From: Microcaldota archaeon
GTDB taxonomy: Archaea; Micrarchaeota; Micrarchaeia; Micrarchaeales; Micrarchaeaceae
Reading direction: 5' to 3'
Length of the DNA stretch: 15,206 nt
NCBI GenBank assembly: GCA_021785805.1
Contig: JAJYEJ010000001.1
Location: 68,417-83,622, forward strand
The notes beneath the pieces were generated by a model, which worked only from the letters and a program-made list of their open reading frames with translations, searched no databases and had not been told where the DNA came from. A program made the translations under genes and the position numbers. This document shows, one piece after another, positions 1 through 6,329 of this stretch (position 1 is its first letter; every line of letters begins with the position of its first letter).

Positions 1-1
1 A

Positions 2-487
2 CTGAAGCTCAATCCGGAGATAAGCTATATGCTTGGCATATACGCATGCAACAAGGGAGGCCAGGCGATACAGCTTAGGACAAGAAGCGACGCGATGGCC
101 GAGAAGTTCGCAAAGATAGCCTTGGACGAGCTTGGTGTCCTGCCGAGCAGGATACTGGTCGAGAAGGATGATAACGAGACGAGGGTGTTCTTCTACCATT
201 CAAAGCTCAGGAAGATGCTGCAGAAGGCGTTGGAGAGGAGGGAACACCTCTTCAAGTACAGCAACACCTATTCAGCGAACTACTTCGCAGCGCTGTTCGA
301 CTGCGTGGGTGGAAGAGACAGGAAGAGCCTCTACCTGAAGGGCATAGAGCCCGTTGATTATCTGATACTTGAGAGGCTTGGAGTGCACTGCACACAGGAT
401 GGAAGCAAGTCCCGTATAGCGAGCGCAAAAGCGTTCATAGGATTCATAAAGGACTTCAGTATCCGCATCAGGGAGCGGGCTGCTTAA
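2..487 (+). CDS. Degenerate LAGLIDADG-fold protein, 5'-truncated by the window edge
   Basis: The frame is open back to the first complete codon (reading LKLNPEISY before the first ATG at 29), so the true start lies outside the window. Two segments resemble LAGLIDADG helices: EISYMLGIYACNKGG near the start and YFAALFDCVGG about 85 residues into the ATG-based reading. Each is followed by a basic, aromatic-rich strand region, as in two-repeat homing endonucleases. At the positions where active enzymes carry the metal-binding acidic residue, the first helix has Asn and the second has Val. The fold is therefore probably kept for DNA or RNA binding without nuclease activity, comparable in principle to WhiA-type regulators. 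This is inference from motif shape. The protein looks free-standing, with no intein splice residues visible at its C-terminus. It converges on the next gene, and the two TAA stop codons overlap in a TTAA palindrome. Confidence 0.6.
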   Translation: MKLNPEISYMLGIYACNKGGQAIQLRTRSDAMAEKFAKIALDELGVLPSRILVEKDDNETRVFFYHSKLRKMLQKALERREHLFKYSNTYSANYFAALFDCVGGRDRKSLYLKGIEPVDYLILERLGVHCTQDGSKSRIASAKAFIGFIKDFSIRIRERAA

Positions 488-1278
488 TCGGAGCTAGCGG
501 GAGGAGCCAAGCTTTCCATAGCCCAGTTGAACTCCATTTTACGCATCATGCTTAGTACTGTCGTGATCAATGCACAAGAACCCGCAGAAACCGACGTCGC
601 TGCAGCCGCACCGATGTCGCCACGCAGAAGGTTCATCAAGCTAGCGCCTGCAAAGAGAATCGTGGCTCCGATAGCCATCCCTTCTAATATCCTTTCATGC
701 TCATCTAGCGTGAATCCTGATTTATTCTCAAGCATGACTTCGATACCCTCGGCTATTTCCATAGCCCTCCTCCGGCATATCCCCTCTCCATGCGACAATG
801 ACCTTGATGTGACAGTTATCTCTATTGCGTGTAGTTTTGCACCGGCCCCATATGATTTAAGCACCGCGTTCCCAGAGAGCAGGCCACTGCCAGGTCCCAT
901 CGTGTCCCTTAGATGAAGCTCGGGGCGCCATTCTCTTGGCCGCACCTTACTAAGTAGATAATTGTTTATCCCACTTGCCACAGTCATCCACTCCAGTGGT
1001 ATCGTTCGGATTCCGCCCCCGTCCTCTGCTTTGTATTCAAGCCTTATGTTTATATCGCAGAAAGGGTGCAGCCTCTTAGCCTGCCATCTCACGATTCTGT
1101 GTATCGCTCCAACCGCATCACTCTTTTTCAGGAATGCGTCCGGATTTGCTAGCTCCAATCTTAACGTAGCACGACTATAGTTGACCTGGTCTGAGGACAC
1201 CCTAGTGGATCTCCAGATAGGCTCTTTGTTCTCCTCCTTGTCAGTTGCTGTTTCCTTCAACTTTTCCATCTGTACCAC
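484..1278 (-). CDS. Hypothetical protein with two C-terminal transmembrane segments
   Basis: A 264-aa protein of no family I recognise. Residues 1-30 are charged and probably disordered. Residues about 35-190 form a mixed soluble region with one long basic amphipathic stretch (about 55-72). Two hydrophobic segments follow at about 198-218 and 222-245, separated by the short polar turn RGD, so the C-terminus forms a membrane hairpin. The tail is short. The start drawn is GTG at 1278; an in-frame ATG three codons later (1269) is an equally plausible start. A TATA-like box (1341-1349) places transcription start about 40 nt before the GTG, so the gene probably has its own promoter rather than depending on the methyltransferase gene upstream. 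The soluble face would be anchored to the membrane from its C-terminal side. Function unknown. Confidence 0.7.
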   Translation of the reverse strand: MVQMEKLKETATDKEENKEPIWRSTRVSSDQVNYSRATLRLELANPDAFLKKSDAVGAIHRIVRWQAKRLHPFCDINIRLEYKAEDGGGIRTIPLEWMTVASGINNYLLSKVRPREWRPELHLRDTMGPGSGLLSGNAVLKSYGAGAKLHAIEITVTSRSLSHGEGICRRRAMEIAEGIEVMLENKSGFTLDEHERILEGMAIGATILFAGASLMNLLRGDIGAAAATSVSAGSCALITTVLSMMRKMEFNWAMESLAPPASSD

Positions 1279-1340
1279 TATCGGGCGGTTTCTGCCGTCG
1301 CATATGGATAATGGATTAATTAATATTTAGAACTTGCTAT

Positions 1341-1349
1341 TTATATATA
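1341..1349 (-). promoter_or_regulatory. TATA-like box for the two-TM hypothetical gene
   Basis: On the minus strand it reads TATATATAA within an AT-rich gap of 133 bases. Its centre is about 67 nt from the GTG start at 1278, which leaves a leader of about 40 nt. The assignment rests only on the archaeal TATA consensus and spacing. Confidence 0.45.
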
Positions 1350-1411
1350 GAAAGTATTAAAAATATTTCTAATGATTATGATAATTAAACCATGAACCAA
1401 TTCCATCATAG

Positions 1412-2389
1412 TCAGAGATGTGGCTGGACGAGGATTATCGCATAGTTGTTCTCTCTTGATGTGGAGAGTATTTCTACCCTAAATCCCGCCTTAGAGAATA
1501 AGTCCGTCAGCCCAGTTACAGTGAACTTGACGCTCCTAGCCAGAAGAAGGCTTTTTCCTTTCTTTAGCGTTGCCTGTTTCCCTGCTATCGCAAAATGTAT
1601 GTCCTTGTCGGGAGTAAAGTATGCCTCTACTTGACTGCGCTTGCGGTTGAACCCTATCCTGTATTCTCCAAGGGACTTCCTTATGCCGAAGTGCTCCAGG
1701 GTGGTGAATAGCAGATCATATACGTAGTGAACATCGTAGTAGTCGTGCATCATCTTACCTATCTCCTTTGGATTGACCAGCTCAACCCCGACCAGGAAGT
1801 AGTCGTCCTTCCCCATGGATTCGCGTACGTTTACCAATACCCTGCGCATGTCGGGCATGTTCCCTAAGGTTGAACCAAGAAACGTGAAAAGGTTGCCGAA
1901 ACCCGTCCTATTCAGCTTAGAAGTCAGGTTAGAGAAGTTGCCTTTATCGAGGTCGAACTTGTTTTGCCCCCCATAAACCCTAAAACCCTGCTTCACATTC
2001 GTGGAGGATGCCCTTAGCATATCAGGGCTTATATCTATCGGATTGTACCTGATTGCCGCCCTTGGTCTGCTGTATCTCAGATATTGGAATATCGGGTATA
2101 ACGGGGAGCCATCACCGCAACCCAGGTCTATGAGGTTGAAGTTCTTATAGCCGTAAAGTGAGAGGGAGTCGAATATCGTGCTTGCTTTCTGCGTTAGAAG
2201 GATCCTTTCAAGGATGTTTATCGCTTTTGTGTCCTCCCTGAGCCTAGACTTGGCAATGTCTATCCAGCGTTTTGACCCGATCCCGAAGTAGTCGTACTTT
2301 ATGGGTACCTCGCCGCGCTCCTCTATAGACTCGAGAATGTCCATCTCCTCCTCTATAGAGTATATCCTTTTCACCATCGCATAGCCCAT
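1412..2389 (-). CDS. EgtD-like (Methyltransf_33, PF10017) SAM-dependent methyltransferase
   Basis: A 325-aa protein with the Rossmann methyltransferase signature LIDLGCGDGS (residues 86-95), then PIDIS (117-121) at the end of strand 2, and FTFLGSTLGN (168-177), which closely matches the FPGSTIGN signature of the EgtD/DUF2260 family. The later pattern (VGVELVNP, then HDYYDVHYVYDLLF, then RSQVEAYF and ARSVKFTVTGL) also follows EgtD in order. EgtD trimethylates histidine on the way to ergothioneine, but many relatives act on unknown amines. No EgtB-like sulfoxide synthase lies in the window, so the substrate here is open. The gene begins 46 nt after rps11. A TATA-like box at 2408-2414 predicts transcription start near 2385, which favours the second ATG (2377, residue 5) over the one at 2389. 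Confidence 0.8.
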   Translation of the reverse strand: MGYAMVKRIYSIEEEMDILESIEERGEVPIKYDYFGIGSKRWIDIAKSRLREDTKAINILERILLTQKASTIFDSLSLYGYKNFNLIDLGCGDGSPLYPIFQYLRYSRPRAAIRYNPIDISPDMLRASSTNVKQGFRVYGGQNKFDLDKGNFSNLTSKLNRTGFGNLFTFLGSTLGNMPDMRRVLVNVRESMGKDDYFLVGVELVNPKEIGKMMHDYYDVHYVYDLLFTTLEHFGIRKSLGEYRIGFNRKRSQVEAYFTPDKDIHFAIAGKQATLKKGKSLLLARSVKFTVTGLTDLFSKAGFRVEILSTSRENNYAIILVQPHL

Positions 2390-2407
2390 GCTAAAGGGCT
2401 TTGTAAT

Positions 2408-2414
2408 AATTTAA
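2408..2414 (-). promoter_or_regulatory. TATA-like box upstream of the EgtD-like gene
   Basis: Reads TTAAATT on the minus strand, between the rps11 stop and the methyltransferase start. Its centre lies about 34 nt before the ATG at 2377, which gives a leader of about 8 nt and would let the gene be transcribed separately from the ribosomal genes. Confidence 0.4.
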
Positions 2415-2435
2415 GCCTTTGTCATTGGGGAACGA

Positions 2436-2936
2436 TTAGACTCTCCTTCCTCTCCTACCGCCTGGCCTCTTCGTGGTATCAGTAGGCAATGGAGTCACAT
2501 CTTCTATCCTGTTTACCCTTAGTCCGCTCCTTGCCAGGACCCTTACCACCGCTTGGGCTCCAGGACCCGGTGTCTTTGCATTGTGACCGCCAGGTGCCCT
2601 TATCCTTATATTGATGTTCGTTATCCCCTTCTCCTTCGCCATGGCTGCGACCTTGTATGCGGCTTGCATAGCGGCGTATGGAGTCCCTTCCTGGGAATCA
2701 GCGCTTACCATCATCCCTCCGCTGCCTACTGCGATGGTTTCGGCGCCGCTTAGATCGGTCAGGGTAATGATCGTGTCGTTCTTCGATGAGTATACGTGCG
2801 CGATTGCCCAGCGTTCCGGCCTTGACTTTATCTTTGACTCTTCCAGCGCCTTGGCTTCGTATGAGACTATCTCCTTCTTCTGCTCCTTTGGAGCCTGTGT
2901 CTTTGCTGCTGCTTTTCCTCCTTTTTTACCTGCCAT
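2436..2936 (-). CDS. rps11: Small ribosomal subunit protein uS11
   Basis: uS11 of the 30S platform, which binds 16S rRNA near the decoding region. The conserved core runs from about residue 40 (RWAIAHVYSSKNDTIITLTDLSG) through SADSQEGTPYAAMQAA, to RIRAPGGHNAKTPGPGAQAVVRVLARSGL, and ends in the basic PGGRRGRRV tail typical of the family. At 166 aa it is about 35 residues longer than usual archaeal uS11. The extra is a Lys/Ala-rich N-terminus (residues 1-36). The start is ATG with a GGTG Shine-Dalgarno 6 nt upstream (GGTGCGCTCATG). It is third in the uS13-uS4-uS11 group, 23 nt after rps4. In many archaea the RNA polymerase subunit D gene follows uS11, but here an EgtD-like gene does. Confidence 0.97.
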   Translation of the reverse strand: MAGKKGGKAAAKTQAPKEQKKEIVSYEAKALEESKIKSRPERWAIAHVYSSKNDTIITLTDLSGAETIAVGSGGMMVSADSQEGTPYAAMQAAYKVAAMAKEKGITNINIRIRAPGGHNAKTPGPGAQAVVRVLARSGLRVNRIEDVTPLPTDTTKRPGGRRGRRV

Positions 2937-2959
2937 GAGCGCACCAGTTCATAAGTATA

Positions 2960-3535
2960 TTATTCTGCCTTTTTTTCTTCCTTAGGGACAGGCGGCTTCG
3001 TTGTCTGAGGCGCTGCCGTCTCTATCGGGGCCCTGTCCGCAGGCTGCTTCGGATTGACGTCTATAGGTTTATAGAACCCTATCATGGATTCCTCAGCATC
3101 GCTGACGGCATAACCGGGCTTGTTGACCCTCTTGCCACCAATCGATATGAAGCCATGGGTTATGAGCTGCCTTGCCTGCTTGATGCTCCTTGCCATGCCC
3201 CTCTTGAATACTATAGTCTGTAGCCTCCTACTCAGGAAAGCATCCTCATTCACATCTAAAATATTGTCAAGCGTAGCGCCATGCTGCACGACTTTGTACC
3301 GCGTAAGCCTACCGAGAAGCCTCTGTTGGATGGCTGCGTTCTCCGGGGAAGCTTCTGACAGGAGCGACCTGACATTCCTTCTGACCCTGCTTACCTCGGT
3401 TTGCACCTTCCACAATTCCTTCATGTTCTTTAATCCATACTCTTTGAGCATTGCGTTGTCCGCATTTATCCTCTCAATGTCCCATCTTATCTTTGGTTTA
3501 GAGAATTTCTTCCTGTTTCTTCTAGGTGCTCCCAA
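2960..3535 (-). CDS. rps4: Small ribosomal subunit protein uS4 (TTG start)
   Basis: uS4, a primary 16S rRNA-binding assembly protein. The N-terminal region (GAPRRNRKKFSKPK) matches archaeal uS4, and the S4 RNA-binding domain spans about residues 103-150 (SRRLQTIVFKRGMARSIKQAR, then HGFISIGGKRV). The last 30 residues or so are Pro/Lys-rich and look disordered. The start is TTG at 3533-3535: an in-frame TGA lies directly before it and the next possible starts would remove the conserved N-terminus. A GTGAT motif 4 nt upstream can serve as Shine-Dalgarno. The gene lies 15 nt after rps13 and 23 nt before rps11, so the three are very likely cotranscribed. Confidence 0.96.
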   Translation of the reverse strand: MGAPRRNRKKFSKPKIRWDIERINADNAMLKEYGLKNMKELWKVQTEVSRVRRNVRSLLSEASPENAAIQQRLLGRLTRYKVVQHGATLDNILDVNEDAFLSRRLQTIVFKRGMARSIKQARQLITHGFISIGGKRVNKPGYAVSDAEESMIGFYKPIDVNPKQPADRAPIETAAPQTTKPPVPKEEKKAE

Positions 3536-3550
3536 TCAATCACTTTAGCG

Positions 3551-4201
3551 TTATTTCTTCTCTGCCTTCGGTGCCGCTGCCGGTCCGGGGGCGGCTGCGG
3601 GCTTTGCCGCTCCTGCTGCTGGTGCCGCTCCTGCCGCTACGGCGGCTTTCTTCATGACGCCAACCGTGGTTCCAGTCCTGCCAGTGGATCTCGTATGCTG
3701 TCCCCTGACCTTCTGCCCATATTGGTGCCTGAAGCCCCTCCATGACTTTATCGTCTGGTCCCTGTTGATGTCCTGCCTTGTGGAAAAGAGCAAGTCGTTG
3801 CTCACCACGTGGACATCCTTTCCGGTTTCAGGGTCCTTCCTCCTGTTAAGGGAATAAAGTGGTATCCCGTAATTGAGTGGGTTCTTTATGACCGTTTCTA
3901 TCTTTTCAATCTGTTCCTCGCTTAGAGTGCTTAACGGGGTGTTCTTAGTGATCCCGAGCTTGCCTTCTATAGCGAATGACAGGGAGTGCGCCATGTTTTG
4001 GCCTATCCCCTTGACGTGGCTGAGGGCGCGTTCTACACCCAATGATCCGTCTATGTCCCTGCCGGCTAACCTGACTATTGAAGCTACTGCTTTCTCCTCC
4101 TTCCTCTGGGGTTTCTTGCCCTTCTGCGGTTCCCTTGCCTGAGCTGCAGGTGCCGAAGCTCCCTTAGCCTCCTTCGCCTCTTTTACTTCATTTTCAGCCA
4201 T
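3551..4201 (-). CDS. rps13: Small ribosomal subunit protein uS13 with long low-complexity tails
   Basis: uS13 of the 30S head, which contacts the 50S subunit and the P-site tRNA. The core is residues about 38-182: ASIVRLAGRDIDGSLGVERAL, then GIGQNMAH (helix-two-turns-helix), DLLFSTRQDINRDQTIKSWRG, and the basic VRGQHTRSTGRTGTTVG end that enters the ribosomal interface. Flanking it are an N-terminal Glu/Lys/Ala-rich extension of about 37 residues and a C-terminal Ala/Pro/Gly-rich tail of about 30 residues ending PKAEKK. This makes it 216 aa against about 150 in most archaea. ATG at 4201 is preceded by GGTG (4207-4210) with 5-nt spacing. It is the first gene of the ribosomal group, behind a promoter at 4312-4319. 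Confidence 0.97.
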   Translation of the reverse strand: MAENEVKEAKEAKGASAPAAQAREPQKGKKPQRKEEKAVASIVRLAGRDIDGSLGVERALSHVKGIGQNMAHSLSFAIEGKLGITKNTPLSTLSEEQIEKIETVIKNPLNYGIPLYSLNRRKDPETGKDVHVVSNDLLFSTRQDINRDQTIKSWRGFRHQYGQKVRGQHTRSTGRTGTTVGVMKKAAVAAGAAPAAGAAKPAAAPGPAAAPKAEKK

Positions 4202-4311
4202 TGATACACCGTACGCAAGAGCAATACACCGAAAACCTTAGGATATAGTCTTCTGGTATCGATTGTTGTATGCTCTCCGATATGAGAATCGTAATCCCTT
4301 TATATCAAAGG

Positions 4312-4319
4312 TATTTAAA
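4312..4319 (-). promoter_or_regulatory. Promoter of the uS13-uS4-uS11 operon
   Basis: On the minus strand the box is TTTAAATA, a near-ideal archaeal TATA element, preceded by the purine-rich AAAGG expected of a BRE. Transcription start is predicted near 4290, leaving a leader of about 90 nt before uS13. A second, weaker box (GATATAAA, 4299-4306) sits 13 nt downstream, so two starts are possible. Confidence 0.6.
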
Positions 4320-4371
4320 CCTTTTTACAGACACGCTGATGACGCAATGGAATACGCCAAGATGAACAGAT

Positions 4372-4468
4372 CGCCAAGGTAGGGATTTGAACCCTAAAGC
4401 CCGTGAGGGCATGCGCTTCCTGTTAAGGATTTCCAGGCGCACGCGTTACCAGATTCCGCCACCTTGGC
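4372..4468 (-). tRNA. tRNA-Ser(GGA) with a 13-nt anticodon-loop intron
   Basis: The acceptor arms GCCAAGG (4462-4468) and CCTTGGC (4373-4379) pair perfectly. The T arm is TAGGG/TTCAAAT/CCCTA, the D arm is GCG...CGC, and a long variable arm (GCCC TCAC GGGC) marks a class II tRNA. The anticodon stem TGCGC/GCGCA encloses a 20-nt loop instead of 7. Removing 13 nt (4418-4430) after position 37 leaves C-U-GGA-A-A, so the anticodon is GGA (4432-4434), serine. The discriminator is G (4372), which fits archaeal tRNA-Ser and argues against tRNA-Leu. Loop bases CUG pair with CAG of the intron, giving a relaxed bulge-helix-bulge with cuts inside two 3-nt bulges, as archaeal splicing endonuclease needs. 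CCA is not encoded. Confidence 0.85.
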
Positions 4469-4533
4469 ACGGATAGTATTAATCGGCAAGGATTATGAAC
4501 CTGCCGCTCCGCCTTTTCGAACGTTAAGGTGGG

Positions 4534-4540
4534 TTTATAC
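4534..4540 (+). promoter_or_regulatory. TATA-like box for the exported protein/NqrB-like pair
   Basis: Reads TTTATAC. Transcription start is predicted near 4562, about 32 nt before the ATG at 4594. The leader would contain the perfect inverted repeat at 4576-4591. Confidence 0.4.
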
Positions 4541-4575
4541 TGAAATTAAGGAGAAGTCTTATGAATGTATAACAC

Positions 4576-4591
4576 GAATCATAAATGATTC
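4576..4591. repeat. Perfect 16-bp palindrome at the start of the exported-protein gene
   Basis: Arms GAATCAT and ATGATTC with an AA spacer. It covers the first possible ATG (4585) and lies 2 nt before the second (4594). It could be an operator for a dimeric regulator or a small hairpin at the initiation site. No sequence shows which. Confidence 0.7.
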
Positions 4592-5058
4592 ATATGAGTA
4601 GGGGAGTTCTCATTATGGTAGTGATTGCACTCGTCATCGCAGCCGCCGGGGCAATGTTCGTGACCTTAATCCCTCATGCTCCCCTGACGCGGCAGAATGT
4701 CGCCATCGCTTACAACAGCAATGCATCCCAAGCGAAACAACACGTAAACTCTTCAGGGGTACTCTTTTCCAGCACGCAATACTTTCCATATGCTTATCAG
4801 GTATACCCTGGACCTATCAGCAGCCAGGCACAGTCCGCGTTAACCGGGTTCAACCTTACATCCACAATATTGCAGAACGGGACAACGGAGGTTACGCTTG
4901 CTATAGCGGGGAACAACCAGCACCAGTACATAATACTGAAGCCCGACTATAAGCTCTACGTCGTTGAGACTACGTTTGGGGATGATGGCTTCAACTTCGA
5001 TTCCTCGTTCGGGGATGATGGCTTCGTGGTCGTTGACCCAAGTGGGTATATAGCGTAG
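4585..5058 (+). CDS. Small membrane-anchored exported protein with a repeated FGDDGF motif
   Basis: A 157-aa protein with one N-terminal transmembrane segment (about residues 8-28) and an otherwise polar, Ser/Asn/Gln-rich region that should lie outside the cell. Four N-x-S/T sequons (Asn46, 55, 90, 98) fit a glycosylated surface protein. The C-terminus carries FGDDGF twice (131-136 and 142-147), encoded by two 18-nt copies 33 nt apart that differ at one base. The acidic Asp-Asp-Gly turns could bind a cation, but that is conjecture. ATG at 4594 (residue 4) may be the real start, because the first ATG sits inside a palindrome. It ends 15 nt before the NqrB/RnfD-like gene on the same strand, so the two probably form an operon. 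I recognise no family. Confidence 0.75.
   Translation: MIHMSRGVLIMVVIALVIAAAGAMFVTLIPHAPLTRQNVAIAYNSNASQAKQHVNSSGVLFSSTQYFPYAYQVYPGPISSQAQSALTGFNLTSTILQNGTTEVTLAIAGNNQHQYIILKPDYKLYVVETTFGDDGFNFDSSFGDDGFVVVDPSGYIA
4975..5025 (+). repeat. 33-nt-period direct repeat encoding FGDDGF twice
   Basis: Copies at 4975-4992 and 5008-5025 share 17 of 18 bases (TTTGGGGATGATGGCTTC against TTCGGGGATGATGGCTTC). The near-identity at DNA level, beyond what protein conservation needs, suggests a recent in-frame duplication. Confidence 0.8.
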
Positions 5059-5073
5059 GGAAGGGGTCACAGA

Positions 5074-5847
5074 ATGAAGGTAATGGAGCAGCCTATCGGT
5101 GTAATGTATTTATGGGCAATTGCGCTGCTTTCCGCCATTGCGATATTCTCGAGCTATGAACTCGGTGAATTTCCATACGCCCTTGTCCTTTCAGTACTGA
5201 TAGCAGCCTTAATCGAGATCTTGATAAGGCGGTTCTATCAGAGACAGCGCTTTAAGATCCCGATTTCCGGATTAATAACCGGATTGATCGTTGGTTCTGT
5301 TGCACCGATAAGCGCACCGTTGCTCCTGGTCTCGATTGCGGTTACCATAGCAGTACTTTCTAAATTCTTCATCAAGTACAAAGGCGGCAATATCTTCAAT
5401 CCAGCGGCGATAGGGCTCGTAGTTGCGCTTGCGATCTTCGGTGCGGGGGATGAGTGGTGGGCCGCAGGCAATTATAATATATATGGACTGGCAGTGACAC
5501 TCACCCCTATACTCATCATCCTTGCGTACGAGTCTCGGCGCCTTACCATGGCCTTATCATTCGTGAGCGCAGACCTGCTGCTCATGATTGCCACTGGAGC
5601 GCTGGTTCATGTATCCGTTGATTCCGTAGTAGGGCTCCTTTTCGGTGTGAACTACTACTTTGCCTTTGTCATGCTCGTGGAACCAAAGACCTCCCCGTAT
5701 GGTAAGTACGCGCAGATAGCGTATGGAGCTTCAGCCGCAGGTTTTTATCTTGGGCTCTCATTCCTCAGAATCCAATATCCATTATTGATAACATTGCTTA
5801 TGGTTAATATACTGTATTTTATTTATAGGAGGAGTAGAAAGCGATAA
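5074..5847 (+). CDS. Solitary NqrB/RnfD-like integral membrane protein
   Basis: A 257-aa polytopic protein with about 8-9 hydrophobic segments. It matches the NQR2/RnfD/RnfE family (PF03116) in three places: SGLITGLIVGSVAP (65-78), GGNIFNPAAIGLV (104-116, the most telling motif) and VEPKTSPYGKYAQIAYG (202-218). Full-length NqrB and RnfD are about 350-410 aa and carry a covalent FMN on a Thr in an SGAT-type motif. I see no such motif here, so this shorter version may bind flavin differently or only form the ion or electron path. No other Nqr or Rnf subunits lie in the window. Its only same-strand partner is the exported protein 15 nt upstream. The start ATG follows AAGGGGTCAC, a usable Shine-Dalgarno. 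It converges with the GNAT gene, with 9 nt between stop codons. Confidence 0.8.
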   Translation: MKVMEQPIGVMYLWAIALLSAIAIFSSYELGEFPYALVLSVLIAALIEILIRRFYQRQRFKIPISGLITGLIVGSVAPISAPLLLVSIAVTIAVLSKFFIKYKGGNIFNPAAIGLVVALAIFGAGDEWWAAGNYNIYGLAVTLTPILIILAYESRRLTMALSFVSADLLLMIATGALVHVSVDSVVGLLFGVNYYFAFVMLVEPKTSPYGKYAQIAYGASAAGFYLGLSFLRIQYPLLITLLMVNILYFIYRRSRKR

Positions 5848-5856
5848 CAGGTTTAT

Positions 5857-6267
5857 TCACCGCCTTAGCCTTTTTGCAAGTATGTACCACGTGAAATGGA
5901 ACTTGTTGTCAGGCATTACGGCGATATCTTCATATCCGTTCTTGTGGTACAGCCGAAGGGCTGCGGCATTCCGCTCATGTGTGTCTAGATATGCCAGATG
6001 GCAGCCGTTTGCTTTGGCGCAATCTTCAGCCTTTCTTAGCAATGATTCGCCTATGCCTTTGTGCCTTGCGCTCCCGCTTACGATCAATTGACCGTAGTGA
6101 GCGCAGCCTCCCATTATGGCAAGGTCAACGTATCCTACAACCTCCCTGCCGACATATGCGACAAACGCATGCCTCTTGGACTTGTGATCGTATCCGTTAT
6201 CGCGGGTCCATCTTAGCCATTCCCTGTCCAGGAACGTTCTTACTTTGTCTTCGCTCCCTTTCGCCAT
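5857..6267 (-). CDS. GNAT-family N-acetyltransferase
   Basis: A 136-aa GCN5-related acetyltransferase that would transfer the acetyl group of acetyl-CoA to an amine, protein N-terminus or small molecule. The acetyl-CoA loop is visible as ARHKGIGESLLRKAE (67-81), with the R/Q-x-x-G-x-G/A signature at R68-G73. It is followed by the helix CAKANGCHLAYLDTHERNAAALRLYHKNGYE (83-113), where the Asn-Ala-Ala-x-x-L-Y-x-K-x-G-Y pattern is diagnostic. Strand 4 reads YGQLIVSGSA, lacking the more common V-x-P. The region before it (FVAYVGREVVGYVDL) is also typical. It lies 62 nt downstream of the amber-interrupted small gene and may be cotranscribed with it. Substrate unknown. Confidence 0.85.
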   Translation of the reverse strand: MAKGSEDKVRTFLDREWLRWTRDNGYDHKSKRHAFVAYVGREVVGYVDLAIMGGCAHYGQLIVSGSARHKGIGESLLRKAEDCAKANGCHLAYLDTHERNAAALRLYHKNGYEDIAVMPDNKFHFTWYILAKRLRR

Positions 6268-6329
6268 TCGTTTTATTTTTATTTCGGATGCCGTTGAATT
6301 ACCGCTAAGACTTGATATATCGCATTACG

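Noticed and set aside
4336..4372. CTGATGA at 4336-4342 as a possible C box of a C/D guide RNA
   Set aside because: The C box should begin with a purine, and no CTGA D box with a closing stem is found at the right distance.
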